From Candidatus Atribacteria bacterium (lineage in GTDB: Bacteria > Atribacterota > Atribacteria > Atribacterales > Atribacteraceae): a DNA stretch of 22,774 nucleotides. The position numbers and the translations under genes are program-made. The notes under the pieces are model-generated. The model was not told the origin of the DNA, did not search any database, and worked only from the letters and a program-made list of their open reading frames with translations. Location: contig PWXL01000053.1 in assembly GCA_003561145.1 (NCBI GenBank), forward strand, positions 1 to 22,774. Direction: 5' to 3'. Shown piece by piece: positions 7,914-15,604 of this stretch (its first letter is position 1; the number at the start of each line of letters is the position of its first letter).

Positions 7914-7961
7914 ATGGTACGCGTGAAATATCATTCTTTGAGGTAAAGGAGGAAGAGCAAC

Positions 7962-9149
7962 TTGAGGAGGAGGCATTTGCCGTGGCGGCTCCTTGTTACT
8001 CTGGCGCTGGTGGTCATTGCACTGGTAGTCATATTTCCCTTGGGTGAAAAGATCAACCTCGGCTTGGATTTGATGGGCGGGACGCACATCGTCATGGAAG
8101 CCGTCGATGCTCCGGAGGCACCTGTTGATGATGACGCGGTCCGCCGGGCTGTGGAGGTCATCCGCAACCGCGTGGATCAACTGGGTGTCTCAGAGCCGAT
8201 AATTGCCAGGCAAGGAGACCGCAGGATATTAGTACAACTTCCGGGAATAACCGATCCGGAGAGGGCTGTGGAAATCATCGGTCAAACCGCCCTTTTGGAA
8301 TTTAAGGACGAAGATGAGGAAACCCTCCTCACGGGTGCGCACCTGCGCAATGCCCAGGTGCAGTTCGACAGTTTCGGCCGCCCTTCCATTGCGATCAATT
8401 TTGATGCTGAAGGCGCAAGCTTGTTTGCTGCAGCGACCACGGCCAATGTAGGCAGGCCCCTGGGAATCTACCTGGATGGTGAAATGATCTCCAATCCAGT
8501 GGTGCAGGAGCCCATTACACGGGGGGAAGCCCAGATTACAGGGCGGTTTACCCTCCAGGAGGCGCAAAATCTCGCTCTTTTACTCCGGGCCGGTGCCTTG
8601 CCTGTGCCGCTCGAACTGATGGAAAATCGTACGGTTGACCCCACCCTGGGAAGAGATTCAGTGAATGCCGGTGTGCTGGCGATTGTCATCGGAATAATAT
8701 TGGTTCTTGTTTTCATGTTCATTTATTACGGATCCTTCGGGGTTATAGCCAATATAGCCCTCGTCTGCTATGGGTTGTTTTTCCTCGCCCTCTTTGTTGG
8801 TTTAGGCGCGACCTTGACATTACCGGGTATCGCCGGGTTTATTCTCACCATCGGAATGGCGGTGGATGCGAACATCTTGATCTTTGAAAGGATCAAGGAG
8901 GAAAACCGTGCAGGAAAGACATGGCGGGCTGCTATAGAGGCCGGGTTCCTGAAAGCTTTCAGAACCATCGTGGATTCAAATATCACAACCCTCATTGCGG
9001 CGGTACTCTTGTTTTCCCTGGGCTCGGGACCGATTCGCGGGTTTGGTGTTACCCTGAGTTTAGGGATTCTGTGCAGTATGTTCACCGGGTTCTGGGTAAC
9101 CCGTATTTTGATAGATATCTTTTCCGACCGTGTGCGGTTGAAGATTTAG
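7962..9149 (+). CDS. secD: Protein translocase subunit SecD
   Basis: SecD is an RND-type membrane protein that, with SecF, uses the proton motive force to help complete export through SecYEG. The 395-residue form is the short type of Gram-positive and thermophilic bacteria. A first membrane helix (about 8-27) precedes the GLDLMGGTHIVME motif; the periplasmic P1 region carries LGVSEPIIARQGDRRILVQLPG; five more helices occupy about 237-390, with the conserved GMAVDANILIFERIKEE loop. The start is a TTG at 7962 with AAAGGAGG (7945-7952) 9 bases upstream; no better start covers the first helix. secF follows after 19 bases. Confidence 0.96.
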   Translation: MRRRHLPWRLLVTLALVVIALVVIFPLGEKINLGLDLMGGTHIVMEAVDAPEAPVDDDAVRRAVEVIRNRVDQLGVSEPIIARQGDRRILVQLPGITDPERAVEIIGQTALLEFKDEDEETLLTGAHLRNAQVQFDSFGRPSIAINFDAEGASLFAAATTANVGRPLGIYLDGEMISNPVVQEPITRGEAQITGRFTLQEAQNLALLLRAGALPVPLELMENRTVDPTLGRDSVNAGVLAIVIGIILVLVFMFIYYGSFGVIANIALVCYGLFFLALFVGLGATLTLPGIAGFILTIGMAVDANILIFERIKEENRAGKTWRAAIEAGFLKAFRTIVDSNITTLIAAVLLFSLGSGPIRGFGVTLSLGILCSMFTGFWVTRILIDIFSDRVRLKI

Positions 9150-9168
9150 GAACGAGGGAGAACGGATT

Positions 9169-10047
9169 ATGGAACTTGTGAAAAAAACGAACATCAACTT
9201 TATGGGATACCGCAAGTTCGCCTACCCTTTGTCTTTTGTACTGGTTGTGATTGCTTTGGGGAGTATGCTGGGGTTGGGTCTTAATTACGGAGTGGATTTT
9301 GCGGGGGGGCTCCTGTTGCAATACAGTTTTCAACAGCCCGTTACAGTGGATGAAATACGTGCCTCTTTGGCTCAAGTAGGACTCGGCGAGAGTATCATTC
9401 AAAGCTTCGCTGAAGACGAAGTGGTTGTCCGCACCTCGCTGCTTCCCGAAGAAGAACGGGTTGCCATGAGATCATTGCTTGAAGAGAATTTCGGACCGGT
9501 GAACGTTGTACGGATTGAAGAAGTGGGCCCGGCCATTGGGGCGGACCTTCGGCGTATGGGGGTTGTTGCGCTTTTGCTTGCGGTGGGAGGGATCCTTGTT
9601 TACGTGAGCCTGCGCTTCGAATTCCGTCCTGCGGTCACATCCATTCTTGCTCTTACGCACGATGGACTGGTGGTATTGGGCATTTTGGCTCTCATGCAGC
9701 GAGAATTCTCTATTCCCGTTTTGGCTGCGGTGTTGACTATTCTCGGGTATTCCATCAACGATTCCATTGTGATCATGGACCGGGTACGGGAAAATTTTTC
9801 TCTTCACAGGCGCAGCTCGATTGTCGATCTTCTGAACAAGAGCCTGAACGAGACATTTTCGCGCACGGTGAACACGACGCTGACCACGCTTCTGCCGGTG
9901 TTGGCCCTGCTTTTCTTTGGTGGCAGGATGTTGCAGGATTTTTCCCTTACCATGTTTATTGGTTTGCTGGTCGGAACCTACTCCACAATATTCATAACCG
10001 GTGCTCTTTTAGTCGATTGGGAGAAAAGAAAGCCCCTCAGGAGGTAG
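9169..10047 (+). CDS. secF: Protein translocase subunit SecF
   Basis: Partner of SecD in the SecDF export motor. The 292-residue product shows a first membrane helix (about 19-38), the LNYGVDFAGGLLLQY motif, a soluble extracytoplasmic part, and five further helices (about 130-285) with GYSINDSIVIMDRVREN and RTVNTTLTTLLPVLALL, the signature of the SecF RND core. The C-terminus is short and basic (EKRKPLRR). The ATG follows a GAGGGAGA site. The AGGAGG at its own 3' end (10039-10044) serves as the recJ ribosome binding site. Confidence 0.96.
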   Translation: MELVKKTNINFMGYRKFAYPLSFVLVVIALGSMLGLGLNYGVDFAGGLLLQYSFQQPVTVDEIRASLAQVGLGESIIQSFAEDEVVVRTSLLPEEERVAMRSLLEENFGPVNVVRIEEVGPAIGADLRRMGVVALLLAVGGILVYVSLRFEFRPAVTSILALTHDGLVVLGILALMQREFSIPVLAAVLTILGYSINDSIVIMDRVRENFSLHRRSSIVDLLNKSLNETFSRTVNTTLTTLLPVLALLFFGGRMLQDFSLTMFIGLLVGTYSTIFITGALLVDWEKRKPLRR

Positions 10048-10053
10048 GGGAGG

Positions 10054-11754
10054 GTGCATCAGAGACGGTGGCAGATCAGGAAGATAGAAAGAAATTGCCT
10101 GAAACAACTCTCCGCTGGTCTTTCTCTTCCCTTTCCCATTGCCCGTACGCTGATGAATCGGGGGGGTTTCACCCCCCAAGAAGCTGCGCAATATTTTGAT
10201 CCGGGTCTTTCTTTTCTTCAAACGTTGCGTGAATTGCCACATCTTTCCTCTGCGGTTACATTGCTGGACCAGGTCGTACGCCGAGGAGGTCGCATTCTTG
10301 TTTTCGGTGACTATGACGCTGACGGCCTCACCGCTTGTGCGCTTCTTACGAAATTTTTACGTACATTTCACTCGCAAGTCGAGCCCGTTATACCGAATCG
10401 CTTTCGGGACGGGTATGGTTTATCAGCCCACGTTGCTCACTCTCTTGTGGAACGGAACCCCGCCCTTGTTATTACCGTTGATTGCGGCATCAAGGACCAT
10501 TCCGGTGTTTCCTTCCTCAAAAGGAAGGGAATCCGTGTTATAGTCACCGATCACCATCTACCTGAAACAGGAAAAATACCCGAAGCGGATGTTATTGTGT
10601 GTACGTGTGACCACATTTCCAGTAAGGTATGCATACCTCTTTCGGGTGTGGGAGTAGCACTGGCTCTCGCTCAGGCATATGCCGAATACCGTGGATTGCC
10701 CATGCAGCCAGTGGAGGAATACCTGGGTTTGGCATGTGTGGGAACTGTCGGTGACATGGTTCCCCTTTTGGGGGAAAACAGGGTTATTGTAAAGTATGGA
10801 CTGAAGAAATTAAATTATGACCCGGGGCCGGCCTTGGGAGCAATGATCGAAGCCGCCGGTTTGAAGGGGAGAAACCTGGGTTCAGAGGAGGTGGGTTTTA
10901 TACTGGCTCCCCGCCTCAATGCTGCAGGCAGGGTTGACGATCCCTCCGTTGCTCTTGACCTTTTATTGTGTGAGGATTACGCGCTGGCTCTGGAAAAAGC
11001 ACAGCAGCTGAACTCTTTGAACGAAAAACGAAGACGTGAAGGCGAAAGGGTCTTGCGTGATGTCAGTGCTCTCTCGAGTAACAGCGTATTTTTAGAGGAC
11101 GAATTTGTTGTCTTGTCCGGCAGCGGATGGAGTATCGGGGTACTGGGTATCGTAGCTTCCCGCATGAGCGAACTCCTGTACCGTCCGGTCATGGTCCTGG
11201 GAGAAAATGGATCGGTGGTTGTGGGATCATCACGGAGCATCCCGGGCTTTCATCTCGCGAATGCCTTGAACGAAGCCTCCGGTTTCCTGCTCCAGTTTGG
11301 AGGACATAAAATGGCAGCCGGCCTGAAGCTGAAAAAGGAAAATGTTGACCCCCTGCGTTTATTCTTAAATGAACGATTTGGAGATGATATTAGTTCTCTT
11401 CGGCAAGTCCGGGGCCTGGTGGTTGACGCACAGGTGGATCTTTCTGATATCAACTGCCATTTGCTTCAATGGTTGGACAGGATGAAGCCTTTTGGAGAAC
11501 AGAATCAAAATCCCCTCTTTGCCGCACTCAATGTCACACTGGTAAAAAGCTGGACTTGGGGAAAAAGGAATCAGCATTTGAAGATTTTATCACGTCAAAA
11601 AAAGGACTTCCAGGAAGCAATCATATTTTCCGGCTCAGAAAAAGCATCTGAAATAACATCCAGTTCTCTGGTTGATTTAGCATTTGAAGTATACCGTGAC
11701 GGCTATAATAATTACCCCTGTCTCAATGTTCGTGACTGGAGAATCAAAAAATGA
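10054..11754 (+). CDS. recJ: Single-stranded-DNA-specific 5'-3' exonuclease RecJ
   Basis: RecJ degrades single-stranded DNA 5' to 3' in recombination and mismatch repair. The 566-residue length is normal. The DHH phosphoesterase core has DYDADG (Asp86, Asp88, Asp90), VDCG (Asp143), the DHH triad (166-168) and GTVGDMVPL (Asp234), all expected manganese ligands. The DHHA1 part has GSGWSIGVLGIVASR and GGHKMAAG (near residue 417), and an OB-like C-terminal region follows. The stretch after DHH, usually containing an NP pair before the GVGVA motif, reads IVCTCDH instead. The GTG start lies 9 bases after AGGAGG in the secF 3' end. The stop overlaps or abuts apt. Confidence 0.94.
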   Translation: MHQRRWQIRKIERNCLKQLSAGLSLPFPIARTLMNRGGFTPQEAAQYFDPGLSFLQTLRELPHLSSAVTLLDQVVRRGGRILVFGDYDADGLTACALLTKFLRTFHSQVEPVIPNRFRDGYGLSAHVAHSLVERNPALVITVDCGIKDHSGVSFLKRKGIRVIVTDHHLPETGKIPEADVIVCTCDHISSKVCIPLSGVGVALALAQAYAEYRGLPMQPVEEYLGLACVGTVGDMVPLLGENRVIVKYGLKKLNYDPGPALGAMIEAAGLKGRNLGSEEVGFILAPRLNAAGRVDDPSVALDLLLCEDYALALEKAQQLNSLNEKRRREGERVLRDVSALSSNSVFLEDEFVVLSGSGWSIGVLGIVASRMSELLYRPVMVLGENGSVVVGSSRSIPGFHLANALNEASGFLLQFGGHKMAAGLKLKKENVDPLRLFLNERFGDDISSLRQVRGLVVDAQVDLSDINCHLLQWLDRMKPFGEQNQNPLFAALNVTLVKSWTWGKRNQHLKILSRQKKDFQEAIIFSGSEKASEITSSSLVDLAFEVYRDGYNNYPCLNVRDWRIKK

Positions 11755-11768
11755 AAGGACTGAAAGCC

Positions 11769-12281
11769 ATGGATCTTGATCGCTATATCAGGAACATCCC
11801 AGACTTTCCGAAGCCGGGCATTCAGTTTAAGGATATTACCCCATTGCTGAAAGACAAAGAAGCTTACCGATATGCTATAGATTCATTGACCGCTCTTTTC
11901 CGTGAGTGCCGGCCTGATGCGATAGTAGGTATCGAAGCGAGAGGCTACATTATTGGTGCTCCCGTGGCCTACATATTAGGGTGTGGTTTTGTGCCGGTAA
12001 GAAAACAGGGGAAACTTCCCGCTAAAACCATTTCCAGTACGTATGAGCTCGAATATGGGTACGCTACTCTGGATATTCATGTTGATGCCATACAGGAGGG
12101 GGAAAAAATAGTCATTATTGATGACTTGTTGGCGACGGGGGGAACAACTGCTGCCGTTATCGAACTGGTGGAAAAATTGGGGGGAGAAATTGCTGGAATT
12201 GGTTATATCGTCGAGTTGGAATTTTTACGGGGAAGATCAAAAATACCATCTTACCCGGTTCATTCTCTGATACAGTTTTAA
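11769..12281 (+). CDS. apt: Adenine phosphoribosyltransferase
   Basis: Apt salvages adenine to AMP using phosphoribosyl pyrophosphate. The 170-residue product matches the usual bacterial length and begins with the family pattern MDLDRYIRNIPDFPKPG followed by FKDITPLL. The phosphoribosyl pyrophosphate loop VIIDDLLATGGTT is at about 115-127, and GIEARGYIIGAPVAY matches the family. The ATG at 11769 follows AAAGGA (11754-11759). An in-frame ATG at 11751 that overlaps the recJ stop (ATGA), with GGAG upstream, would add six residues and cannot be excluded. It lies in the same reading frame as the following rel gene, separated by one TAA. Confidence 0.95.
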   Translation: MDLDRYIRNIPDFPKPGIQFKDITPLLKDKEAYRYAIDSLTALFRECRPDAIVGIEARGYIIGAPVAYILGCGFVPVRKQGKLPAKTISSTYELEYGYATLDIHVDAIQEGEKIVIIDDLLATGGTTAAVIELVEKLGGEIAGIGYIVELEFLRGRSKIPSYPVHSLIQF

Positions 12282-12284
12282 ATT

Positions 12285-12292
12285 GAGAGGTG
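12285..12292 (+). promoter_or_regulatory. Ribosome binding site of the (p)ppGpp synthetase gene
   Basis: GAGAGGTG lies 7 bases before the ATT at 12300 and is the only good Shine-Dalgarno match between the apt stop and the conserved HD domain. No ATG, GTG or TTG occurs in frame between it and 12375, so it supports initiation at a non-canonical codon. Confidence 0.55.
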
Positions 12293-12299
12293 TACAGCG

Positions 12300-14480
12300 A
12301 TTAAAGTCGTACAGGATTACCTTGCAAGTCTTTTTGAAAAAATAGAACAATATAATATACACTTTGAACGGAAATTGATCGAAAAAGCATATTATTTTTC
12401 GCTGCACGCACACCAGGGGCAAAGCAGGCTTTCCGGAGAACCCTTTATTATTCATCCCCTGGAAGTAGCTTCCATTACCGCCGAGTTGAGAATGGATGAC
12501 AGCACCATAACCGCTGCTCTTCTTCATGATGTACTGGAAGATACATATGCCACAGGAGAAGAAATCGAACGTGAATTTGGAGTTGAGATAGCTTCGCTTG
12601 TGCAGGGCGTGACAAAGCTTTCTGTGGGTTTCAGTGTGCACCGCAAGGAAGCGGCACAGCTTGAAAACTACCGCCGCATGTTCATTTCCATAGCGGAAGA
12701 TGTGCGCGTTATAATCATCAAGCTGGCTGACCGCTTGCACAATATGCGAACCCTGAAATTTCAGTACAGGGACAAAAAAGAGTCTATCGCCCGTGAAACC
12801 TTGGATATATTTGCGCCTATTGCACGGCGGCTTGGTATAGGACGCATCCAAAACGAGCTGGAAAACCTGAGTCTTTTTTTCATGGACCCTGAAACATTTT
12901 GTGCCATTCAGCGCGGAATCGAAAAGATCCGGAACAACCGGGAACAACAAATTGGGCAAGCCCAAAACATGCTCTCCACGAGACTTCATAAGGCCGGTGT
13001 GCACGTTGAGATACAGAGCCGTTTCAAGAATATCTACAGCATATACCTCAAGATCAACCGGCAGAAAATAAGCCTGGAAGACCTCCATGATCTTATCGCC
13101 CTGCGGGTGGTCACCAATACCATCGAAGACTGTTACGCTGTACTCGGCATTGTTCATTCATTGTGGGTTCCGGTCATTGAACGCTTAAAAGACTATATTG
13201 CGGTGCCAAAGTCTAATATGTACCAGTCCTTGCATACGACTGTTATTGGACCGGCTGGAAATCCCATGGAGATACAGATTCGAACTTGGGATATGCACCA
13301 TGTGGCTGAACACGGTATCGCCGCTCACTGGAGATATAAAGAGGGTAAGTCCGGTGAAAGTGGAGATGCCCTCACAGAAAGAATGGCCTGGTTGCGCCAG
13401 ATCTTGGAATGGCAGCAGGATTTACGCAACACCAGGGAATTTATGGAAAGTTTGAAAATAAGCCTTTTTGACGATGAAGTGTATGTGTTCACACCCAAAG
13501 GAGATCTCAAAAAACTCCCCAAGGAAGCGACTCCCATCGATTTCGCCTACCTTATCCATACTGAAGTCGGGAATACTTGCATCGGAGCGAGAGTAAACAA
13601 GCAAATAGTTCCCCTCGATTACCGCTTAAAGAGCGGTGATATCGTGGAAATTATCACGTCCCGCTCATCATCGGGGCCCAGTGTCGATTGGCTTCGTATT
13701 GCTCAAACTCCAGGTGCACGTAACAAGATCCGGGCCTTTTTAAGGAAGAAAAACCGCGGTCTCCACCTGGACAAAGGCAGAGCGGCAATAGAACGGGAAC
13801 TGGAAAAATATTCCCTGGAACCCGCTGAGCAGGAAACTGTGAACAAAAATCTGCAAAAGTACATGGATGAGAACCATTTCAAGGTTCCCGAGGATCTCTT
13901 TGTGGCGATCGGAGAAGGACGTTTAACTCCCAGGCAGGTAGTCAATAAAATTATTCCATATTCAATCCGCAAGCGTTTCCAAAAGAAGAAAAAAGTTACT
14001 GCTCATCGCATTTCAAAGCATCCGGAAGATGCGGTGGTTATCCAGGGCTCATCAGGTTTAGCGGTTAAATTGGCCCGCTGCTGCCTACCGGTTGCAGGAG
14101 ACAGAATCGTAGGATTTATAACCATGGGAAAGGGGATCACCGTACACAGGGCAGATTGTGCAAACCTGGCACGTCTTTCCAGGCAGGGGAGCCGTTTGAT
14201 TGAAGCGGGGTGGGAAGAGCACAAAGACTTCACCTATCAGGCTGGAGTGGTTGTCGAAGCTCTTGACCGGCCAAAGCTTTTAGCTGACATAACAAATGCA
14301 GTGGCCAACAGACAGTTGGCGATTCGTTCCATTCATGCACACACTACTGGAAGCGATGCACGCATATATCTCACGGTCGAGGTGCGCAATCGTACAGAGC
14401 TCGAAGATTTGCAGGGCGAAGTGAAGAGAATATCCCATGTGCGCACAATAAGGCGAAGCGGGGTGTTCGTGCTGAAATGA
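12300..14480 (+). CDS. rel: Bifunctional (p)ppGpp synthetase/hydrolase (Rel/SpoT family), probable ATT start
   Basis: Full-length RSH enzyme that makes and degrades the alarmone (p)ppGpp. From an ATT start at 12300 it has 726 residues. The HD hydrolase domain keeps His52, His76-Asp77, the EDT at 80-82 and Asp144, nearly the numbering of the Streptococcus Rel (53, 77-78, 144). The synthetase domain has IQSRFKNIYSIY, the basic RLKD motif (295-298) typical of bifunctional enzymes rather than E. coli RelA, and Glu324 in EIQIRT. TGS (about 394-453), a zinc-finger domain with Cys594-Cys595 and a C-terminal ACT domain follow. The first TTG (12375) would remove 25 residues with good family resemblance and has no ribosome binding site. 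It overlaps dtd by four bases. Confidence 0.93.
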   Translation: MKVVQDYLASLFEKIEQYNIHFERKLIEKAYYFSLHAHQGQSRLSGEPFIIHPLEVASITAELRMDDSTITAALLHDVLEDTYATGEEIEREFGVEIASLVQGVTKLSVGFSVHRKEAAQLENYRRMFISIAEDVRVIIIKLADRLHNMRTLKFQYRDKKESIARETLDIFAPIARRLGIGRIQNELENLSLFFMDPETFCAIQRGIEKIRNNREQQIGQAQNMLSTRLHKAGVHVEIQSRFKNIYSIYLKINRQKISLEDLHDLIALRVVTNTIEDCYAVLGIVHSLWVPVIERLKDYIAVPKSNMYQSLHTTVIGPAGNPMEIQIRTWDMHHVAEHGIAAHWRYKEGKSGESGDALTERMAWLRQILEWQQDLRNTREFMESLKISLFDDEVYVFTPKGDLKKLPKEATPIDFAYLIHTEVGNTCIGARVNKQIVPLDYRLKSGDIVEIITSRSSSGPSVDWLRIAQTPGARNKIRAFLRKKNRGLHLDKGRAAIERELEKYSLEPAEQETVNKNLQKYMDENHFKVPEDLFVAIGEGRLTPRQVVNKIIPYSIRKRFQKKKKVTAHRISKHPEDAVVIQGSSGLAVKLARCCLPVAGDRIVGFITMGKGITVHRADCANLARLSRQGSRLIEAGWEEHKDFTYQAGVVVEALDRPKLLADITNAVANRQLAIRSIHAHTTGSDARIYLTVEVRNRTELEDLQGEVKRISHVRTIRRSGVFVLK

Positions 14481-14935
14481 GAGCAGTGGTGCAAAGAGTA
14501 CGTCATGCAAGGGTTCATGTGGACGGGAAGCAGGTTGGTGCAGTAGGGAATGGATTATGCGTCCTGCTTGGGGTGAGCCGTACAGATACTGAAACAGATA
14601 TAGAGTACATGGTACGCAAAATCCCCAACTTGCGTATATTCGAGGACAAGGAGGGGAAAATGAACAAGAGCTTACGGGATGTGGGCGGCTCTGTATTATT
14701 GGTTTCTCAATTCACCCTTTATGGCGATTGTTCACGCGGATTACGGCCCAGTTACACTGAAGCAGCTCCACCCGAGCTTGCTGAAGCTCAATACAACGCT
14801 TTGGTTGAGAGGTTACGGGGAGAAGAGGTTACGGTAAAGACCGGTGTATTCCGTGCCATGATGGATGTGGAAATCCTCAATCATGGTCCGGTGACCATAA
14901 TATTGGACAGCAGGCGGGAAAGGGGGAAAGTGTAA
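14477..14935 (+). CDS. dtd: D-aminoacyl-tRNA deacylase
   Basis: Dtd hydrolyses D-amino acids (and glycine on tRNA-Ala) from mischarged tRNAs. The 152-residue product starts MRAVVQRV, has the catalytic-site SQFTLYGD (77-84) and the cross-subunit Gly-Pro motif in NHGPVTIILDS (Gly137-Pro138), which enforces rejection of L-amino acids. The more usual NDGPVT reads NHGPVT here, a mild variation. Its start overlaps the rel stop (ATGA), the common rel-dtd linkage, and its stop overlaps the next gene by one base (TAATG). Confidence 0.96.
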   Translation: MRAVVQRVRHARVHVDGKQVGAVGNGLCVLLGVSRTDTETDIEYMVRKIPNLRIFEDKEGKMNKSLRDVGGSVLLVSQFTLYGDCSRGLRPSYTEAAPPELAEAQYNALVERLRGEEVTVKTGVFRAMMDVEILNHGPVTIILDSRRERGKV

Positions 14936-15588
14936 TGCAGACGAGAGGGAAAGAACGCTATATCATGGGAGACTTTCAAACGAATTGTTATTTACTGTGG
15001 AGGGGCACAGAAGCAATGATAGTGGATCCTCCCATTCCATGCCCGCAGGTATACGAATCGGTCCATTCTCACGGACTCACCGTCAGGTATATCATAAACA
15101 CCCATGGTCACATAGATCACATTGGTGGAAATGCATATTGTAAGGAACAGTTTCCGACTGCCTCGCTCGTTGTGCACGAGAGAGATCTGCAGTATCTTAC
15201 CGATGCGACCCTGAATCTTTCAACTGAAATTGGTCGCCCCTTTATATCACCTGACCCCGAGCGCCTGATACGGGTAAATGAGGAAGAAATGGAATTCGAT
15301 GGAAAAATGATCCGGATGTATCTTACACCCGGCCACACGCCGGGAAGCATGTGTCTTTTTCTCCCCGAGGAAGAAGTTCTTTTGGCCGGAGACACGTTGT
15401 TTGCATCCTCGGTGGGAAGGACAGACCTTCCGGGCGGTTCCTTTTCCGACCTGGTAGAATCACTGGAAAAGATGAACCGCCTCTTTTCCGACAATACCAG
15501 GCTTTTGAGCGGTCATGGAGAAGAATCTACCATGGGCCATGAACGGAAAAATAACCCCTTTCTTCTTGAATATGGAGAGAGAAACTGA
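14935..15588 (+). CDS. Metallo-beta-lactamase fold hydrolase, glyoxalase II-like
   Basis: A 217-residue member of the glyoxalase II-like (YcbL-type) branch of the metallo-beta-lactamase superfamily. It contains the metal motif THGHIDH (56-62), His134 in TPGHTPGS, the bridging Asp153 in LLAGDTLFASSVGRTDLPGG, and His194 in LLSGHGEEST. It lacks the C-terminal glutathione-binding domain of true glyoxalase II, so the substrate is unknown; a thioester or related ester is likely. Genes of this type follow dtd in many Clostridia. The ATG overlaps the dtd stop by one base. Confidence 0.9.
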   Translation: MQTRGKERYIMGDFQTNCYLLWRGTEAMIVDPPIPCPQVYESVHSHGLTVRYIINTHGHIDHIGGNAYCKEQFPTASLVVHERDLQYLTDATLNLSTEIGRPFISPDPERLIRVNEEEMEFDGKMIRMYLTPGHTPGSMCLFLPEEEVLLAGDTLFASSVGRTDLPGGSFSDLVESLEKMNRLFSDNTRLLSGHGEESTMGHERKNNPFLLEYGERN

Positions 15589-15604
15589 AGTTGGTACCGA
15601 AGCG

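Noticed and set aside
12237..13157. Open frame of 306 codons on the minus strand opposite rel
   Set aside because: It lies entirely against the conserved HD and synthetase coding region and has no recognisable domain; it is a shadow of codon bias.
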